Shown here piece by piece: positions 63,901-64,000 of a stretch of 64,000 nucleotides of DNA (the stretch's first letter is position 1; each line of letters starts with the position of its first letter). The position numbers were made by a program, and so were the translations under genes. Source of the DNA: Pseudoscleropodium purum (taxonomy: Eukaryota > Streptophyta > Bryopsida > Hypnales > Brachytheciaceae); assembly GCA_963969395.1 (NCBI GenBank), contig OZ017795.1:31725063-31789062 (forward strand), in the 5' to 3' direction. The notes below the pieces were generated by a model. It saw only the letters and a list, made by a program, of their open reading frames with translations. It had not been told where the DNA came from and did no database searches.

Positions 63901-64000
63901 GGCCAAGGAAGATTGACCCCTCTATTGTCCCATGTTTTACCTTTGTAGAAAACACTGGAATTTTTTATTTGCCACATATGATAAAGTTTGCAAATTCTGA
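63901..64000. mobile_element. MITE-like family A, copy truncated by the window end
   Basis: It starts GGCCAAGGAAGATTGACCCC and continues with the family core (TTGTAGAAAACACTGGAATT, TTATTTGCCACATATGATAA). It lies 12 bp beyond the previous copy in the same orientation. The right end is outside the window. Confidence 0.8.

Noticed and set aside
1..64000. CRISPR array or prokaryotic defence system
   Set aside because: The window is a plant nuclear sequence. The only regular arrays are satellite-type repeats without spacer structure.

Overview
This is nuclear DNA of a land plant. The genes have many GT-AG introns with coding phases that match across junctions. The protein families are plant-type: a USP-domain receptor-like cytoplasmic kinase, an MTP1-type zinc transporter, an ILP1/ZC3HC1-like C3HC zinc-finger protein, a PTAR1-like prenyltransferase-alpha repeat protein, a single-domain cyclophilin and a plant coiled-coil protein. 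The clade cannot be fixed from the sequence alone. The very AT-rich spacers, many short inverted-repeat elements and compact genes fit a bryophyte or another non-angiosperm, but this is a low-confidence guess.

Layout. About 0.7-4.4 kb (+): PTAR1-like gene, nine recognisable coding exons. 4.4-10.2 kb: AT-rich spacer. 10.5-12.0 kb (+): two-exon zinc CDF transporter whose 5' end is tandemly duplicated, leaving a 35-codon upstream ORF. 13.0-14.05 kb: a roughly 1-kb inverted-repeat element flanked by TTAA. 18.05-20.12 kb (+): six-exon cyclophilin assembled here from short exons. 20.77-26.42 kb (-): coiled-coil protein gene, convergent with the cyclophilin. 26.8-28.45 kb: cluster of nested and tandem MITE-like elements. 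28.5-41.9 kb: gene-free repeat land with decayed coding remnants on both strands, a 97-bp satellite, a long foldback hairpin and another TTAA element. 41.9-47.7 kb (+): C3HC zinc-finger gene with a long leader that itself carries a partial tandem duplication. 47.7-52.2 kb: spacer with a degenerate repeat of about 150 bp. 52.23-58.96 kb (-): eight-exon USP-domain kinase gene whose introns carry two repeat families, each present twice. 59.6-63.3 kb: polypurine and polypyrimidine tracts and a GC-rich island. 63.6-64.0 kb: one complete and one truncated copy of the MITE family seen at 26.8 kb.

The six genes are unrelated housekeeping or signalling genes and form no operon or obvious pathway. They fall into two composition classes. 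The zinc transporter and cyclophilin are visibly AT-rich like the surrounding spacers, while the other four are more balanced.

The most novel content is in the repeats. One is an element family with TIRs beginning CCCCTAAAG and flanked by TTAA, with a paralogous empty site visible inside a second MITE family. That second family has long TIRs and a 9-10 bp target duplication of Mutator-like size. The other points of interest are a palindrome-centred satellite, a foldback of about 450 bp, and the self-duplicated 5' end of the zinc transporter gene. All exon coordinates were derived by eye from reading frame, splice dinucleotides and phase.
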